From the NCBI GenBank assembly GCA_035495315.1, contig DATJGF010000151.1:28066-92065 (forward strand): a stretch of DNA of 64,000 nt, given 5' to 3'. Below the pieces are notes generated by a model, which saw only the letters and a program-made list of their open reading frames with translations, did not search any database and was not told the DNA's origin. Below are positions 40,843 through 49,119 of the stretch, piece by piece; positions within the stretch are counted from its first letter, which is position 1; the number at the start of each line of letters is the position of its first letter. The translations under genes were made by a program, and so were the position numbers. This DNA comes from DATJGF01 sp035495315 (GTDB lineage: Bacteria > Verrucomicrobiota > Verrucomicrobiia > Limisphaerales > UBA8199).

Positions 40843-41993
40843 AACACTTCCAGGTAAAGCTTGCGGAAATCTTCTGTCGTGACGGGCACGATATTTGTCT
40901 TGTGACAAGGATCCTCGACCGCCTGCACAACCAGGGATTCCAAGTGTTCGGGTTTTACTCCGTGTGCGGCCAACCGCGTATTGAGTCCCAGCCCGGCGAG
41001 AAAGTTGGAAATGAACGTAATCGTTTGCCCATCCGCCTCCGCTTCGGGGCTCTTTACCACGTCCAGACCACAGGCGAGTCCGACCCGGCGATAGATGCCT
41101 GGCTTGCGGGCAGCGCAGAATTTCATGCCGGCGACCAGGCAAAGGGCGTTGGCCAGGCCGTGGTGCAAACCGCAGAGGGTCGAGAGCGGGTGAGCCATAG
41201 AATGCACCACACCTAGATCCTTCTGAAACGCGACCGCTCCCATAGCGGCGGCAACCAGCATTTTGCCGCGGGCATCGAGATCGTCTCCACGCCGGAACGC
41301 GCGCGGCAAGACTTCGATAATCAGCCGGATACCTTCGAGGGCGATGCCATCGCACATCGGGTGAAAAACCGGACAGGTATAAGATTCGATGCAATGAGTC
41401 AGGGCATCGGCGCCGGTGGCGGCGGTAAGCCCGGGGGGCAGTCCGACCGTAAGTTCAGGGTCAAGGATGACCAACCGCGCCAATAATTCAGGGTGGAAAA
41501 GTACCGCCTTGCGGTGGGTTGCCTCAAGTGTGACCACCGAGCTGCGCCCGACTTCGCTGCCCGTGCCTGCGGTGGTTGGGATCGCAACGAAAGGCGCCAG
41601 CCCAGCCCAGTCCTTCTCTTCATAGAACTTCGTGAAATCCAGCTTAGGTCTTTTAACCAGGAGCCGCGCAGCCTTGCCGACATCCAATGGACTGCCACCG
41701 CCAAACCCGATAATGCTGTCGCATTGGTAACGGTTGAATGCCGCCGCTGCTTCGCGCACATCGGTTTCCAACGGATTTGGGTGAACGCCGGAAAAAACAA
41801 ACCATTGCTTATCGCGCTCCGTTGCGCCCAGTACTTTGATTAGAGCCTGGAAAGCGGCGGTATTAACCAAACCCGGGTCCGTCACCACCAGCGGCTTGCG
41901 CACGCCCAACGATGCTGCCCGGACACTTAGCTCAGAGAGAGCCCCGGGCCCGAACAAAGTCGGTGTGGGGAACGAGAAACTGGTGAAGCTCAT
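40839..41993 (-). CDS. Iron-containing alcohol dehydrogenase
   Basis: Group III metal-dependent alcohol dehydrogenase of 384 residues. The dinucleotide region shows FGGGSPLDVGKAARLL near 100 and PTTAGTGSEVGRSSVV near 138; the metal ligands are in DALTHCIESY near 193 and HSMAHPLSTLCGLHHGLANA near 262. It starts MSFTSFSFPTPTLFGPGAL, with an immediately upstream small frame ending at its ATG (TAAATG). It is the first clear gene of a minus-strand set with aldehyde dehydrogenase, the four-helix-bundle gene and the glutamine synthetase-like gene. Confidence 0.93.
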   Translation of the reverse strand: MSFTSFSFPTPTLFGPGALSELSVRAASLGVRKPLVVTDPGLVNTAAFQALIKVLGATERDKQWFVFSGVHPNPLETDVREAAAAFNRYQCDSIIGFGGGSPLDVGKAARLLVKRPKLDFTKFYEEKDWAGLAPFVAIPTTAGTGSEVGRSSVVTLEATHRKAVLFHPELLARLVILDPELTVGLPPGLTAATGADALTHCIESYTCPVFHPMCDGIALEGIRLIIEVLPRAFRRGDDLDARGKMLVAAAMGAVAFQKDLGVVHSMAHPLSTLCGLHHGLANALCLVAGMKFCAARKPGIYRRVGLACGLDVVKSPEAEADGQTITFISNFLAGLGLNTRLAAHGVKPEHLESLVVQAVEDPCHKTNIVPVTTEDFRKLYLEVL

Positions 41994-42125
41994 TTAGAAT
42001 CGAACTGTATCAATGATGTTGCCTGGTTCGCCACTCATGTAGGCGAAAAGGAAGTTTAAGTCAATCAGCTGTTCCTCGACGTCCTTGACGTCCGGTGGAG
42101 GATGAACCTGGAGGCCACCGATCAA
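41994..42125 (-). CDS. Tentative 43-residue frame abutting the Fe-alcohol dehydrogenase
   Basis: From a TTG at 42125 the frame reads MIGGLQVHPPPDVKDVEEQL and ends MSGEPGNIIDTVRF with its TAA touching the next ATG. The composition is protein-like, and the exact abutment would suit translational coupling, but there is no ATG except at residue 30 and no clear ribosome site. It could be the end of a decayed gene: just upstream, in the same frame, a stop follows VIVIGGAGR. Confidence 0.25.
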   Translation of the reverse strand: MIGGLQVHPPPDVKDVEEQLIDLNFLFAYMSGEPGNIIDTVRF

Positions 42126-42160
42126 TGGGGCTAGCTACCTGCCTGCCCCACCGATGACAA

Positions 42161-42820
42161 TTACCTGCTGGGGCGGGTTCGACGTCCGCGCTTGGGTTTG
42201 GAGACCTGAGGAACTGTCCGGTGATTGCCGTTGTGACCTAATTGACGGCGTGCCTCAGCCAATTCGGCTCGAAGCTGCTCGACCTCCGTTCTGGCTTTTT
42301 CGCTCTGTGCTCGGACCTGAACCAATTCACGAGAACGGCGCCGCAATTCCAGTTGAGAAACCACGTGGCGCGCAAGGATCACCAGCGCCTGTCTTTGGTC
42401 GGGACGAAGGTCACGCGGAACTTTATCGATTACACAGAGAGTGCCCAGAGCATAACCGTCAGTCGTGATGAGCGGGGCGCCTGCGTAAAAACGGATTTTG
42501 GGGTCAGACGTAACCAACGGGTTATTGGCGAAACGCTCATCCTGGGCGGCATCGGGGACGATAAACAGGTCCGATTGCTTGATCGCGTGTGCGCAAAAAG
42601 AAACGTCACGTGAGGTTTCTTTTACATCGGTGCCAACCTTGGACTTAAACCATTGTCGTTTCTCGTCGACCAAGGAAATCAGGGCGATAGGAGCCTCGCA
42701 AATCCGCGCCGCTAATTCGGTTAAATCATCGAACAATTCCTCGGGAACGGTGTCCAGCACGTCGTACTGCCAGAGCACCTTTAGCCGTTTCTTTTCATTT
42801 TGAAGAGTCGGAGAGCTCAT
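42161..42820 (-). CDS. GAF-domain protein
   Basis: A stand-alone GAF sensor of about 219 residues from the ATG at 42820 (MSSPTLQNEKKRL). The domain (about residues 20-155) has the pattern of phytochrome-like GAF proteins: LTELAARICEAPIALISLVDEKRQWFKS, RDVSFCAHAIKQSDLFIVPDA, FYAGAPLITTDGYALGTLCVID. A coiled-coil segment (about 160-205) and a basic tail follow. No kinase or cyclase output domain is present, so it probably acts by binding a partner through the coiled coil. The ligand is unknown. Confidence 0.87.
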   Translation of the reverse strand: MSSPTLQNEKKRLKVLWQYDVLDTVPEELFDDLTELAARICEAPIALISLVDEKRQWFKSKVGTDVKETSRDVSFCAHAIKQSDLFIVPDAAQDERFANNPLVTSDPKIRFYAGAPLITTDGYALGTLCVIDKVPRDLRPDQRQALVILARHVVSQLELRRRSRELVQVRAQSEKARTEVEQLRAELAEARRQLGHNGNHRTVPQVSKPKRGRRTRPSR

Positions 42821-42930
42821 GCATTCGGTCCAATCCGTAACAGGCATAATAGCGGTTCAAGCGTCAAAGGCAATCTGTTTTAGAGAACTGCCATACTTGA
42901 GACGAATCGGCGGCCTGATATAATCGATAA

Positions 42931-44490
42931 ATGATGTCCAGTTTGAGTAATTCTTCTGCGCCCGGCCTGCTTTTTTGTCTCGTGATTTGTAACGTTCTTT
43001 TTGCGGAATCTCTATTGTTAGGACAGGTCACTGGCCCCACCCGTTCGAGCTACCAGGTCAATGTGGATCCCCTGGGCCATAACATCCTGGGAGACGCTGC
43101 AAATGAACCTTCATTGTGCGTTGACCCAACCGATCCTCGCCGGATAGCCATTGGGTGGCGGCAATTCGATGATGTCCAGAGCGATTTCCGTCAGGCGGGG
43201 TGGGCATACTCCACCAATGGCGGATTGAGCTGGACCTTTCCTGGCGTGCTCGAACCCGGCATATTCCGTAGCGATCCAGTCCTGGCGAGTGACGCGAGCG
43301 GCACATTTTACTATTTGGGTGTCATTACCAATGGGAACTTGCATTGCGACCTGTTCTGCTCGACCAATGGCGGGGTGAGCTGGATCTCTCTGGGCATGGC
43401 CGAAGGCGGCGATAAAGAATGGATGACAATCGACACCAGCACTGGCCCCTCTCGTGGGACGCTGTATCAGGCATGGAGTCCAGACTACAATTTTGCGAAC
43501 GATCCCAACCAGATCTTCAGCCGATCCACCGATGGTGGCAAAGCCTGGATGAGCGCAAAGGCGATCCCACGGCAGCCTTACTGGGGCACACTCGCGGTTG
43601 GGCCGTCTGGAGAACTTTACATCGTGGGCTGGGATGGGACTGATTTCTGTGTGAACCGCTCGACGAATGCCGCCAATCCGAACGCGGTCAGCACCTTTGA
43701 TCTCACTACTCAGGTGAACCTGGGAGGAGATATGGTCTTTGGCGCACCGGTTAACCCGGTCGGTCTCATCGGTCAACCGTGGGTCAGCGTGGATTCTTCA
43801 TCCGGCCCAGGACGAGGGAATGTTTACGTTCTGGCCGCAGTTACCGGGCTGGGCAACCCGGCCAATATTATGTTTTCGCGGAGCACGGACCAGGGGTTGA
43901 CCTGGAGTGCACCGTTACGACTTAACGATGACCCGGAGAATGTAAACGCTTATCATTGGTTCGGCACCCTGTCTGTCGCACCCAACGGCAGGGTAGACGC
44001 CTGTTGGAATGACACTCGACACAGCAGCCCGACCAATAACGTTTCGGAGTTATTCTATACCTATTCCGAGGATGGAGGTGTGACCTGGTCAACGAACAAC
44101 GCGATCAGCCCAGCCTTCGATCACACCCTGGGCTACCCGACACAAGAAAAGATGGGGGATTATATCGGTATGGTTTCCCTCGATTCCGGCACATTTATTG
44201 CCTACACCGCCACTTTCAACGGAGAGGAGGATATCTGGTTTGCTCGCGTCGAATTGCCGATTCATGTCAACATCGCACTAACACCGCAAGCGGCACAGAT
44301 TTCCTGGCAAACCTTTCCAGGCCGAACTTATTGTGTTCAGGCCAAGGATGGGCTGGAAACCTCCTGGTCCACGGCGATTAACCTCGGCTGCGCGAGCGGC
44401 GGTGGTGGAACAGCGACGATGATGGACTACTCGGTTACAAACGGCGCGGCCCGCTTCTACCGAGTCGTAACACAACCGTATTCGGATTAA
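42931..44490 (+). CDS. Secreted Asp-box (BNR/sialidase-like) beta-propeller protein
   Basis: Exported protein of 519 residues with an N-terminal signal peptide (LLFCLVICNVLFAESLLL). Five Asp-box motifs are visible: STNGGLSWTF, STNGGVSWIS, STDGGKAWMS, STDQGLTWSA and SEDGGVTWST, spread over about residues 85-400, consistent with a six-bladed sialidase-like propeller. The Arg triad of true sialidases is not evident, so sialidase activity is doubtful. The C-terminal 75 residues contain TYCVQAKDGLETSW and end ARFYRVVTQP, a verrucomicrobial FYR-type module shared in outline with the protein at 28208-29170. Confidence 0.82.
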   Translation: MMSSLSNSSAPGLLFCLVICNVLFAESLLLGQVTGPTRSSYQVNVDPLGHNILGDAANEPSLCVDPTDPRRIAIGWRQFDDVQSDFRQAGWAYSTNGGLSWTFPGVLEPGIFRSDPVLASDASGTFYYLGVITNGNLHCDLFCSTNGGVSWISLGMAEGGDKEWMTIDTSTGPSRGTLYQAWSPDYNFANDPNQIFSRSTDGGKAWMSAKAIPRQPYWGTLAVGPSGELYIVGWDGTDFCVNRSTNAANPNAVSTFDLTTQVNLGGDMVFGAPVNPVGLIGQPWVSVDSSSGPGRGNVYVLAAVTGLGNPANIMFSRSTDQGLTWSAPLRLNDDPENVNAYHWFGTLSVAPNGRVDACWNDTRHSSPTNNVSELFYTYSEDGGVTWSTNNAISPAFDHTLGYPTQEKMGDYIGMVSLDSGTFIAYTATFNGEEDIWFARVELPIHVNIALTPQAAQISWQTFPGRTYCVQAKDGLETSWSTAINLGCASGGGGTATMMDYSVTNGAARFYRVVTQPYSD

Positions 44491-44495
44491 ATCTA

Positions 44496-45821
44496 ATGGC
44501 ATCAGTGCCAGAGACTCCACCCTCAGGTGACAAACGGGAAACCGGCGGTCTGCCGCCGCCCTTGCCCGCGACTCCGCCGAACATAGCTGAGTTGCCACCA
44601 CGGCTGGCATCGACGCACGGTCGCCCTCAGCTTGAATCCTTTCTAAGGATTGTTCTTAGCTTAAGCCTTGTTTTCTTTGCGGCAGATGCGCTGATCTCTT
44701 TCGTGGATGACACGGCGGTTTTGTTGGTTGGCAGCCACGTCATCCTGACGTTGCGCGTGATTGTGTTCTTGTTTGCTACGGTGGTGTGGATACTGGTCTA
44801 TTGCCTGATGGGGCTCACCCCGATGATCCCTAAGCGGGTTTTCCTGGTGGTCACGTTGTTCAATCCGGCCATCCAATTGATCACCATCCCGTGTTACATC
44901 TTTTGGTATGCTCATAATCAGCTAGTGACCTGGCTCGTCTCATTGCTGGAAGTTGTTGTTGCGCTAGGAACCATTTGCTGGATCCAAGGCGGACTTAAGT
45001 GGCGTTGGCCGCTGTTCCCGGAACGGCTGCTGATCGGAAAGCGATTCAGTTGGCTGAATTTGTCTCTCTTTTTTCCGATCAGCGTTTTCGTAGCCTTGCC
45101 GATGGGTTGTATTTACCTATGGCTCTGCGCCACTCTGGCGGTCGATCACTTTAGCGATTCCTTTATGAAACTCCGTCCCGACGGCTTTACGGTTCGCGTG
45201 CGGACCTACACACGCCCGGACGGTAAAAGCATCGAATTGGTGCCAATGTCTCACATTGGCGAACCTGAATATTACCGCGAGCTCTCGCAATCATTCCCCT
45301 CGAATGCACTTATCCTGATGGAAGGCGTCACGGACAACCGCAACCTCCTGACCAATAGAATCACATATCGGCGGATGGCGACTTCCCTCGGACTAACCGA
45401 ACAACAAAAGGAATTTAAACCGATACCGGAACGAATCGTGCGCGCCGATGTTGATGTCGAAGAATTCGCGCCGAGCACCATCGCCTTGCTCAACGTCGCA
45501 ATGTTGATTCATTCCAAAGGAATAAACGCCGACACTCTGAGGCAATTGCTGCAGTACTCGCCGCCGCCTCATTTTGAAGACCAATTGATTGAGGATCTGC
45601 TCAGAAAACGAAATCGGCGATTGCTGCAGGAAGTTCGATCACGCCTCGAGGACTCGCAGAACCTTATTGTGCCATGGGGTGTGGCCCATATGCCTGAGAT
45701 TGCCAGGGAGATTCAAAAATCAGGGTTTCATCTCGACCAGACCCGGGAATATGTTGCCATCCGATTCGGTTCAGGCGGAATGCAAAAACGCACTATGGAG
45801 AAGCGAACTCCAGGCGGCTAG
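44496..45821 (+). CDS. Multi-pass membrane protein with TraB/Tiki-like domain
   Basis: A 441-residue protein. After a Pro-rich N-terminus (about 1-45) come about five hydrophobic helices (roughly 47-215), then a soluble domain (about 225-430) with features of the TraB/PrgY/TIKI superfamily: ELVPMSHIGEPEYYREL near 248, ILMEGVTDN near 272, RADVDVEEFAPSTI near 307, and NLIVPWGVAHMPEIAREI near 394. The paired GxxH-like His motifs and acidic residues suggest a metal-dependent peptidase-like active site. In typical TraB proteins the membrane part follows the domain; here it precedes it. Start five bases after the Asp-box gene stop. Confidence 0.68.
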   Translation: MASVPETPPSGDKRETGGLPPPLPATPPNIAELPPRLASTHGRPQLESFLRIVLSLSLVFFAADALISFVDDTAVLLVGSHVILTLRVIVFLFATVVWILVYCLMGLTPMIPKRVFLVVTLFNPAIQLITIPCYIFWYAHNQLVTWLVSLLEVVVALGTICWIQGGLKWRWPLFPERLLIGKRFSWLNLSLFFPISVFVALPMGCIYLWLCATLAVDHFSDSFMKLRPDGFTVRVRTYTRPDGKSIELVPMSHIGEPEYYRELSQSFPSNALILMEGVTDNRNLLTNRITYRRMATSLGLTEQQKEFKPIPERIVRADVDVEEFAPSTIALLNVAMLIHSKGINADTLRQLLQYSPPPHFEDQLIEDLLRKRNRRLLQEVRSRLEDSQNLIVPWGVAHMPEIAREIQKSGFHLDQTREYVAIRFGSGGMQKRTMEKRTPGG

Positions 45822-45858
45822 AGTTGCAACCTACCAAGGTTCGTTCCATTCTCAGCTC

Positions 45859-46434
45859 ATGCTCCGCATCGGTCTTTTCGGCGGCTCGTTCGATCCGGTT
45901 CATCTTGGCCATTTGCTCGTCGGGCAGGCGGCGCGGGAGGAACTCGGGCTCGCGCGACTCTACTTCATTCCCGCGGCGCAATCGCCCTTTAAGCCGCAAC
46001 AAAAGCCAGCGGCTGCTTCCATCCGCTTGCAGCTGCTGCGTTTGGCCCTGGCGGGTCTGGCCTGGTGTGTTGTCGATGACCAGGAGGTAGTGCGAGGCGG
46101 AGTCTCGTTTACCATCGATACCGTTCGGGACTATGCTCGACGCTTTCCAGATGCCCAGCTGTTTTACCTGGTCGGCGCCGATCATGTCCAACTTTTGCCG
46201 AAATGGCGTGAGGCCGAAGAGTTGTCGCGCCTGACCCAAATCGCAGTGATCGGGAGGCCCGGCCAAGTCGAGGCCCCTCTACCCGCCCCTTTCCGAGGAC
46301 ACAGGGTAAAAGGTTTTCCGCTGGGAGTCTCCTCGTCACAGATTCGCGGGCGAATCAAAGCTGGATTGCCGATTGAACCGTTGGTGCCGGCGCCTGTAGC
46401 GGAGGCGATTCGTAATAATCGACTTTATCTTTAA
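45859..46434 (+). CDS. nadD: Nicotinate-nucleotide adenylyltransferase
   Basis: Adenylates nicotinate mononucleotide in NAD synthesis. The ATG at 45859 (MLRIGLFGGSFDPVHLGH) is the family-typical start; the frame is open further upstream only because it overlaps the TraB-like gene. The 191-residue product carries GGSFDPVHLGHL (nucleotidyl-transferase GxFDPxHxGH), FYLVGADHVQLLPKWRE near 105, and SSSQIRGRIKAG near 160. rsfS follows by 17 bases, the standard nadD-rsfS pair. Confidence 0.95.
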   Translation: MLRIGLFGGSFDPVHLGHLLVGQAAREELGLARLYFIPAAQSPFKPQQKPAAASIRLQLLRLALAGLAWCVVDDQEVVRGGVSFTIDTVRDYARRFPDAQLFYLVGADHVQLLPKWREAEELSRLTQIAVIGRPGQVEAPLPAPFRGHRVKGFPLGVSSSQIRGRIKAGLPIEPLVPAPVAEAIRNNRLYL

Positions 46435-46451
46435 TAAGGATTACGCCATGG

Positions 46452-46829
46452 TTGGCCGAGATGGATTCAAGAAAACTGGCTTTGCTCTGCCGAAGCCTGG
46501 CAGAGAACAAGAAGGCGGAACAGATCGAAATCCTGGATGTGCGCGAGCTCTCCTCAGTCACCGATTATTTTGTCATCGCTTCCGGCACGAGCGAACCCCA
46601 TTTACGCGCAATTGTCGATGAAATCACCGATAAACTGCGCGACGACTATGCGCTACGGCCCCGGGCCATAGACGGCACCTTTCAGGCCAGTTGGGTCGTG
46701 CTGGATTATTTTGATGTAATCATTCACGTCATGCGGCAGGACGTTCGCGAGCGATATGATTTGGAAACATTGTGGGGAGACGCACCCCGTCTCCGCAAAC
46801 GCGCGCGCGTTGTCCAAAAAGCCGGCTAG
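46452..46829 (+). CDS. rsfS: Ribosomal silencing factor RsfS
   Basis: Binds ribosomal protein uL14 and blocks subunit joining under starvation. The 125-residue product has the family pattern: ILDVRELSSVTDYFVIASGTSEPHLRAI near 26, GTFQASWVVLDYFDVIIHVM near 77, and RERYDLETLWGDAP near 100. The start is probably TTG at 46452, with TAAGGA 11 bases ahead; the ATG at 46461 (MDSRKLALLC) is the alternative. The frame of the ATG at 46448 is a different, non-coding one. Confidence 0.94.
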   Translation: MAEMDSRKLALLCRSLAENKKAEQIEILDVRELSSVTDYFVIASGTSEPHLRAIVDEITDKLRDDYALRPRAIDGTFQASWVVLDYFDVIIHVMRQDVRERYDLETLWGDAPRLRKRARVVQKAG

Positions 46830-46854
46830 CACACTCCCGATGCCTACGAGAAAC

Positions 46855-47139
46855 TTAGGATTCTTTAGGCGGACTTTCTGCTGCCGCCTTTACCATCGCA
46901 TCCAAAATCCGCTTGAACTCCTCTAATCCGGGCGCCGGAATGATGATCGTGTCGCGCCGGCCGCCAACATCCTCGGTGATTCGCAGAAAACGCCCACGCG
47001 GATTCTCCTTCAACGCGAACAGGAACGTCTTGCGCTCAATCTGAATTTTTTCGGATTTTAGCGTATCCTCATTAGTCGGAGGCTTGGGAGAACCGTAATG
47101 ACGGTTGCCAAAGGGCGACGGACGATCGTTAGAAATCAT
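46855..47139 (-). CDS. PUR-family (DUF3276-like) nucleic-acid-binding protein
   Basis: A 94-residue protein whose core KSEKIQIERKTFLFALKENPRGRFLRITEDVGGRRDTIIIP-type sequence (about 28-70, described in part) matches the bacterial PUR-alpha repeat proteins: a beta-sheet with aromatic and basic residues followed by a helix (GLEEFKRILDAMVKAAAE). Such proteins bind single-stranded DNA/RNA; the physiological role is mostly unknown. The N-terminal 27 residues are polar and disordered, so a later start is possible. Confidence 0.82.
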   Translation of the reverse strand: MISNDRPSPFGNRHYGSPKPPTNEDTLKSEKIQIERKTFLFALKENPRGRFLRITEDVGGRRDTIIIPAPGLEEFKRILDAMVKAAAESPPKES

Positions 47140-47217
47140 ACTGCTTTCCCAGTGTCGGGTACGCCTGGAGTACCTGACAACATATCGAAAGTAACATCAA
47201 CGACGTTTAGTTTTTGG

Positions 47218-47745
47218 TCAACTGCGGAATTTAGAAGCGCTGAGGAAACGTGCCGGGTCGGGGGGATTGGCAACGCGCCAGAGATAAACTGCCAGTCCGA
47301 CGACCGTGAGCAGGTTGATCGTTTCGGAGGTGCGTCGTGTGTAAACGAAATTCCGTTCTATGGCCTGACTCTGCGGGCCCGGAGTAAATCTGAGCCGGTG
47401 CCACGATTGCAGCTTGGGTTGGAGCCAGTAGTTTTGAACCAAGCCAGCCAAAATGAGGCCCAGCACCAAAGCCAGCCAGGAGCGGGTGGGGTATTTACCC
47501 AAGTACAACCACTCTCCCGCAATGTGTGCCAGGGCGACAATGCTGAAAAAGAGGTAAAAATGCAAATATCGGACCGTGACGACCTGGTTAATTGCTCCGG
47601 AAAAATATGGAAAATTCCTAGGCCCGAGAAGGTCGTTTATGGTGGGAGAACTGATGGCCGGATCGACTCCGAACACGAGGAATAAAGCAGCCCCAAACCA
47701 AGCCGCTGCGTTTATAAGGCCAGCAAATCTCAGCAAGCCGATCAC
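47218..47745 (-). CDS. Four-helix membrane protein, DUF4149-like topology
   Basis: A 175-residue protein with four hydrophobic helices (about 8-28, 58-80, 88-108, 142-160). The opening LLRFAGLINAAAWFGAALFLVF and the conserved-looking HFYLFFSIVALAHIAGEWLYLG resemble small verrucomicrobial membrane proteins of the DUF4149 kind, but I cannot name the family with confidence. No catalytic motif was seen. It is transcribed on the same strand as phoH upstream of it. Confidence 0.65.
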   Translation of the reverse strand: MIGLLRFAGLINAAAWFGAALFLVFGVDPAISSPTINDLLGPRNFPYFSGAINQVVTVRYLHFYLFFSIVALAHIAGEWLYLGKYPTRSWLALVLGLILAGLVQNYWLQPKLQSWHRLRFTPGPQSQAIERNFVYTRRTSETINLLTVVGLAVYLWRVANPPDPARFLSASKFRS

Positions 47746-47796
47746 TCGGGCAAGCTAAGGAAAGCCGATCCCGATGCCAAGCCTCGATTGCCGAAT

Positions 47797-49119
47797 CTAG
47801 AGAATGTTCGCCGCCAATTCGGCCAGTTCTGAACGTTCGCCTTTCTGGAGTTCGATGTGGGCTGCGACCGTTTCGGTACGGAACCGACTGACGACATAGT
47901 TAAACCCGTTGGAGGACGAATCGACGTAAGGATTATCGATCTGGTAAGGATCCCCCGTGAAGACAATCTTCGTGCCGTGCCCGACGCGAGTGATAATGGT
48001 TTTGGCTTCGAGTGGCGTCAGGTTCTGGGCCTCGTCAATAATCATGAACTGGTTGGCAATACTGCGCCCGCGAATATAGCTAAGCGCCTCAACGACGATG
48101 CTGCCCGAGCGCATCAGATCCCCACTGCGCCGATGTTCGTGGCCCATGTTCAAATCGCTGAGCATTTCAAGCGCATCGTGAATCGGCTGCATCCAAGGAG
48201 CCAGCTTCTCTTCGAGCGATCCCGGCAGGAAGCCCAATTCTTTGCCCATGGAGATCGTCGGCCGGGCGACTACCAATCGTCTGAATTCGCGATCCAGCAC
48301 GGTCCGCTTTAAGCCGGCCGCCATCGCCAGCAGGGTCTTGCCGGTGCCGGCCTTGCCCATCAGCGTCACCAATTTCACCTTGTCATCCAGCAACGCATCG
48401 AACGCGAAGTGCTGCTCGCGATTCCTCGGTTTGATTCCCCAGACACCCTCTCGGCAGTCCGAGATCGGGATCAGCTTGGTGCCACTGAAATCTACTTTCG
48501 CCAGCGCGGCACGCTTGGGGTTGGTCTCGTCCAGCAACGTGCAATATTCATTGGGGAAATATTGTTTGCCACCGTTGAGTTCCAACTCGCCGTGAGCGCG
48601 AAATGATGCAATTCGATCCGGACTCGCGGTGAGTTCGATCATCCCTGTGTAAAGGTCTTTGATGAAAACCCGATCGTTTTCATAGTCCTCCGCCAGAAGT
48701 CCCAAGGCGTCAGCCTTGATGCGCAAATTGATATCTTTGCTGACTAGGATCGTCTGGCCCTTGGGCTGGGCCTTTTTAATGCTGAAGGCCAGCGACAAGA
48801 TCCGATTGTCCACTGAATCGTTCGTAAAGACGGCGTGCCCGTTGTGTCCGTTCTTCGCTTTTTGGAAAGCGATTCGCAGATGACCCCCGTTGGGCAGTAC
48901 TACCCCTTCGCTTAATTGTCCGCTGCCGCGGAAGCCATCCAGCATGCGCGATACGGCGCGGGCATTCTGCCCCAGTTCAGTCGATTCGCGCTTGAACCGG
49001 TCGATTTCTTCGATGACCTCAATCGGCAGCAGGACATTATTGTCCTCGAATTTGAGCAGCGAATTGGGGTCATGGAGCAGAACATTGGTATCAAGAATGT
49101 AATTCTTTTTCACGAGCAA
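47797..49119 (-). CDS. PhoH-family ATPase with N-terminal PIN domain (PhoH2 type)
   Basis: RNA-active ATPase fused to a ribonuclease-type PIN domain, 440 residues. PIN (about 1-145): KKNYILDTNVLLHDPNSLL, VLPIEVIEEIDRFK-like sequence and FTNDSVDNRILSLA supply the acidic residues. PhoH (about 200-435): Walker A in MGKAGTGKTLLAMA near 258, RPTISMGKELGFLPGSLEEK near 285, Walker B in FMIIDEAQNLTPLEAK near 362, and FTGDPYQIDNPYVD near 395. PhoH2 proteins are reported as RNA helicase/RNases in a toxin-antitoxin-like setting, but no antitoxin gene precedes it. Its start overlaps the end of the GST gene by 29 bases. Confidence 0.93.
   Translation of the reverse strand: MLVKKNYILDTNVLLHDPNSLLKFEDNNVLLPIEVIEEIDRFKRESTELGQNARAVSRMLDGFRGSGQLSEGVVLPNGGHLRIAFQKAKNGHNGHAVFTNDSVDNRILSLAFSIKKAQPKGQTILVSKDINLRIKADALGLLAEDYENDRVFIKDLYTGMIELTASPDRIASFRAHGELELNGGKQYFPNEYCTLLDETNPKRAALAKVDFSGTKLIPISDCREGVWGIKPRNREQHFAFDALLDDKVKLVTLMGKAGTGKTLLAMAAGLKRTVLDREFRRLVVARPTISMGKELGFLPGSLEEKLAPWMQPIHDALEMLSDLNMGHEHRRSGDLMRSGSIVVEALSYIRGRSIANQFMIIDEAQNLTPLEAKTIITRVGHGTKIVFTGDPYQIDNPYVDSSSNGFNYVVSRFRTETVAAHIELQKGERSELAELAANIL

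Noticed and set aside
40843..41394. Upstream extension of the aldehyde dehydrogenase frame
   Set aside because: It overlaps the Fe-alcohol dehydrogenase on the same strand in another frame; the ATGA junction at 40839-40842 sets the start.
42931..44490. True sialidase (neuraminidase)
   Set aside because: Asp-box motifs show a propeller fold, but the arginine triad and catalytic Tyr/Glu pattern were not recognisable, so only a sialidase-like fold is claimed.
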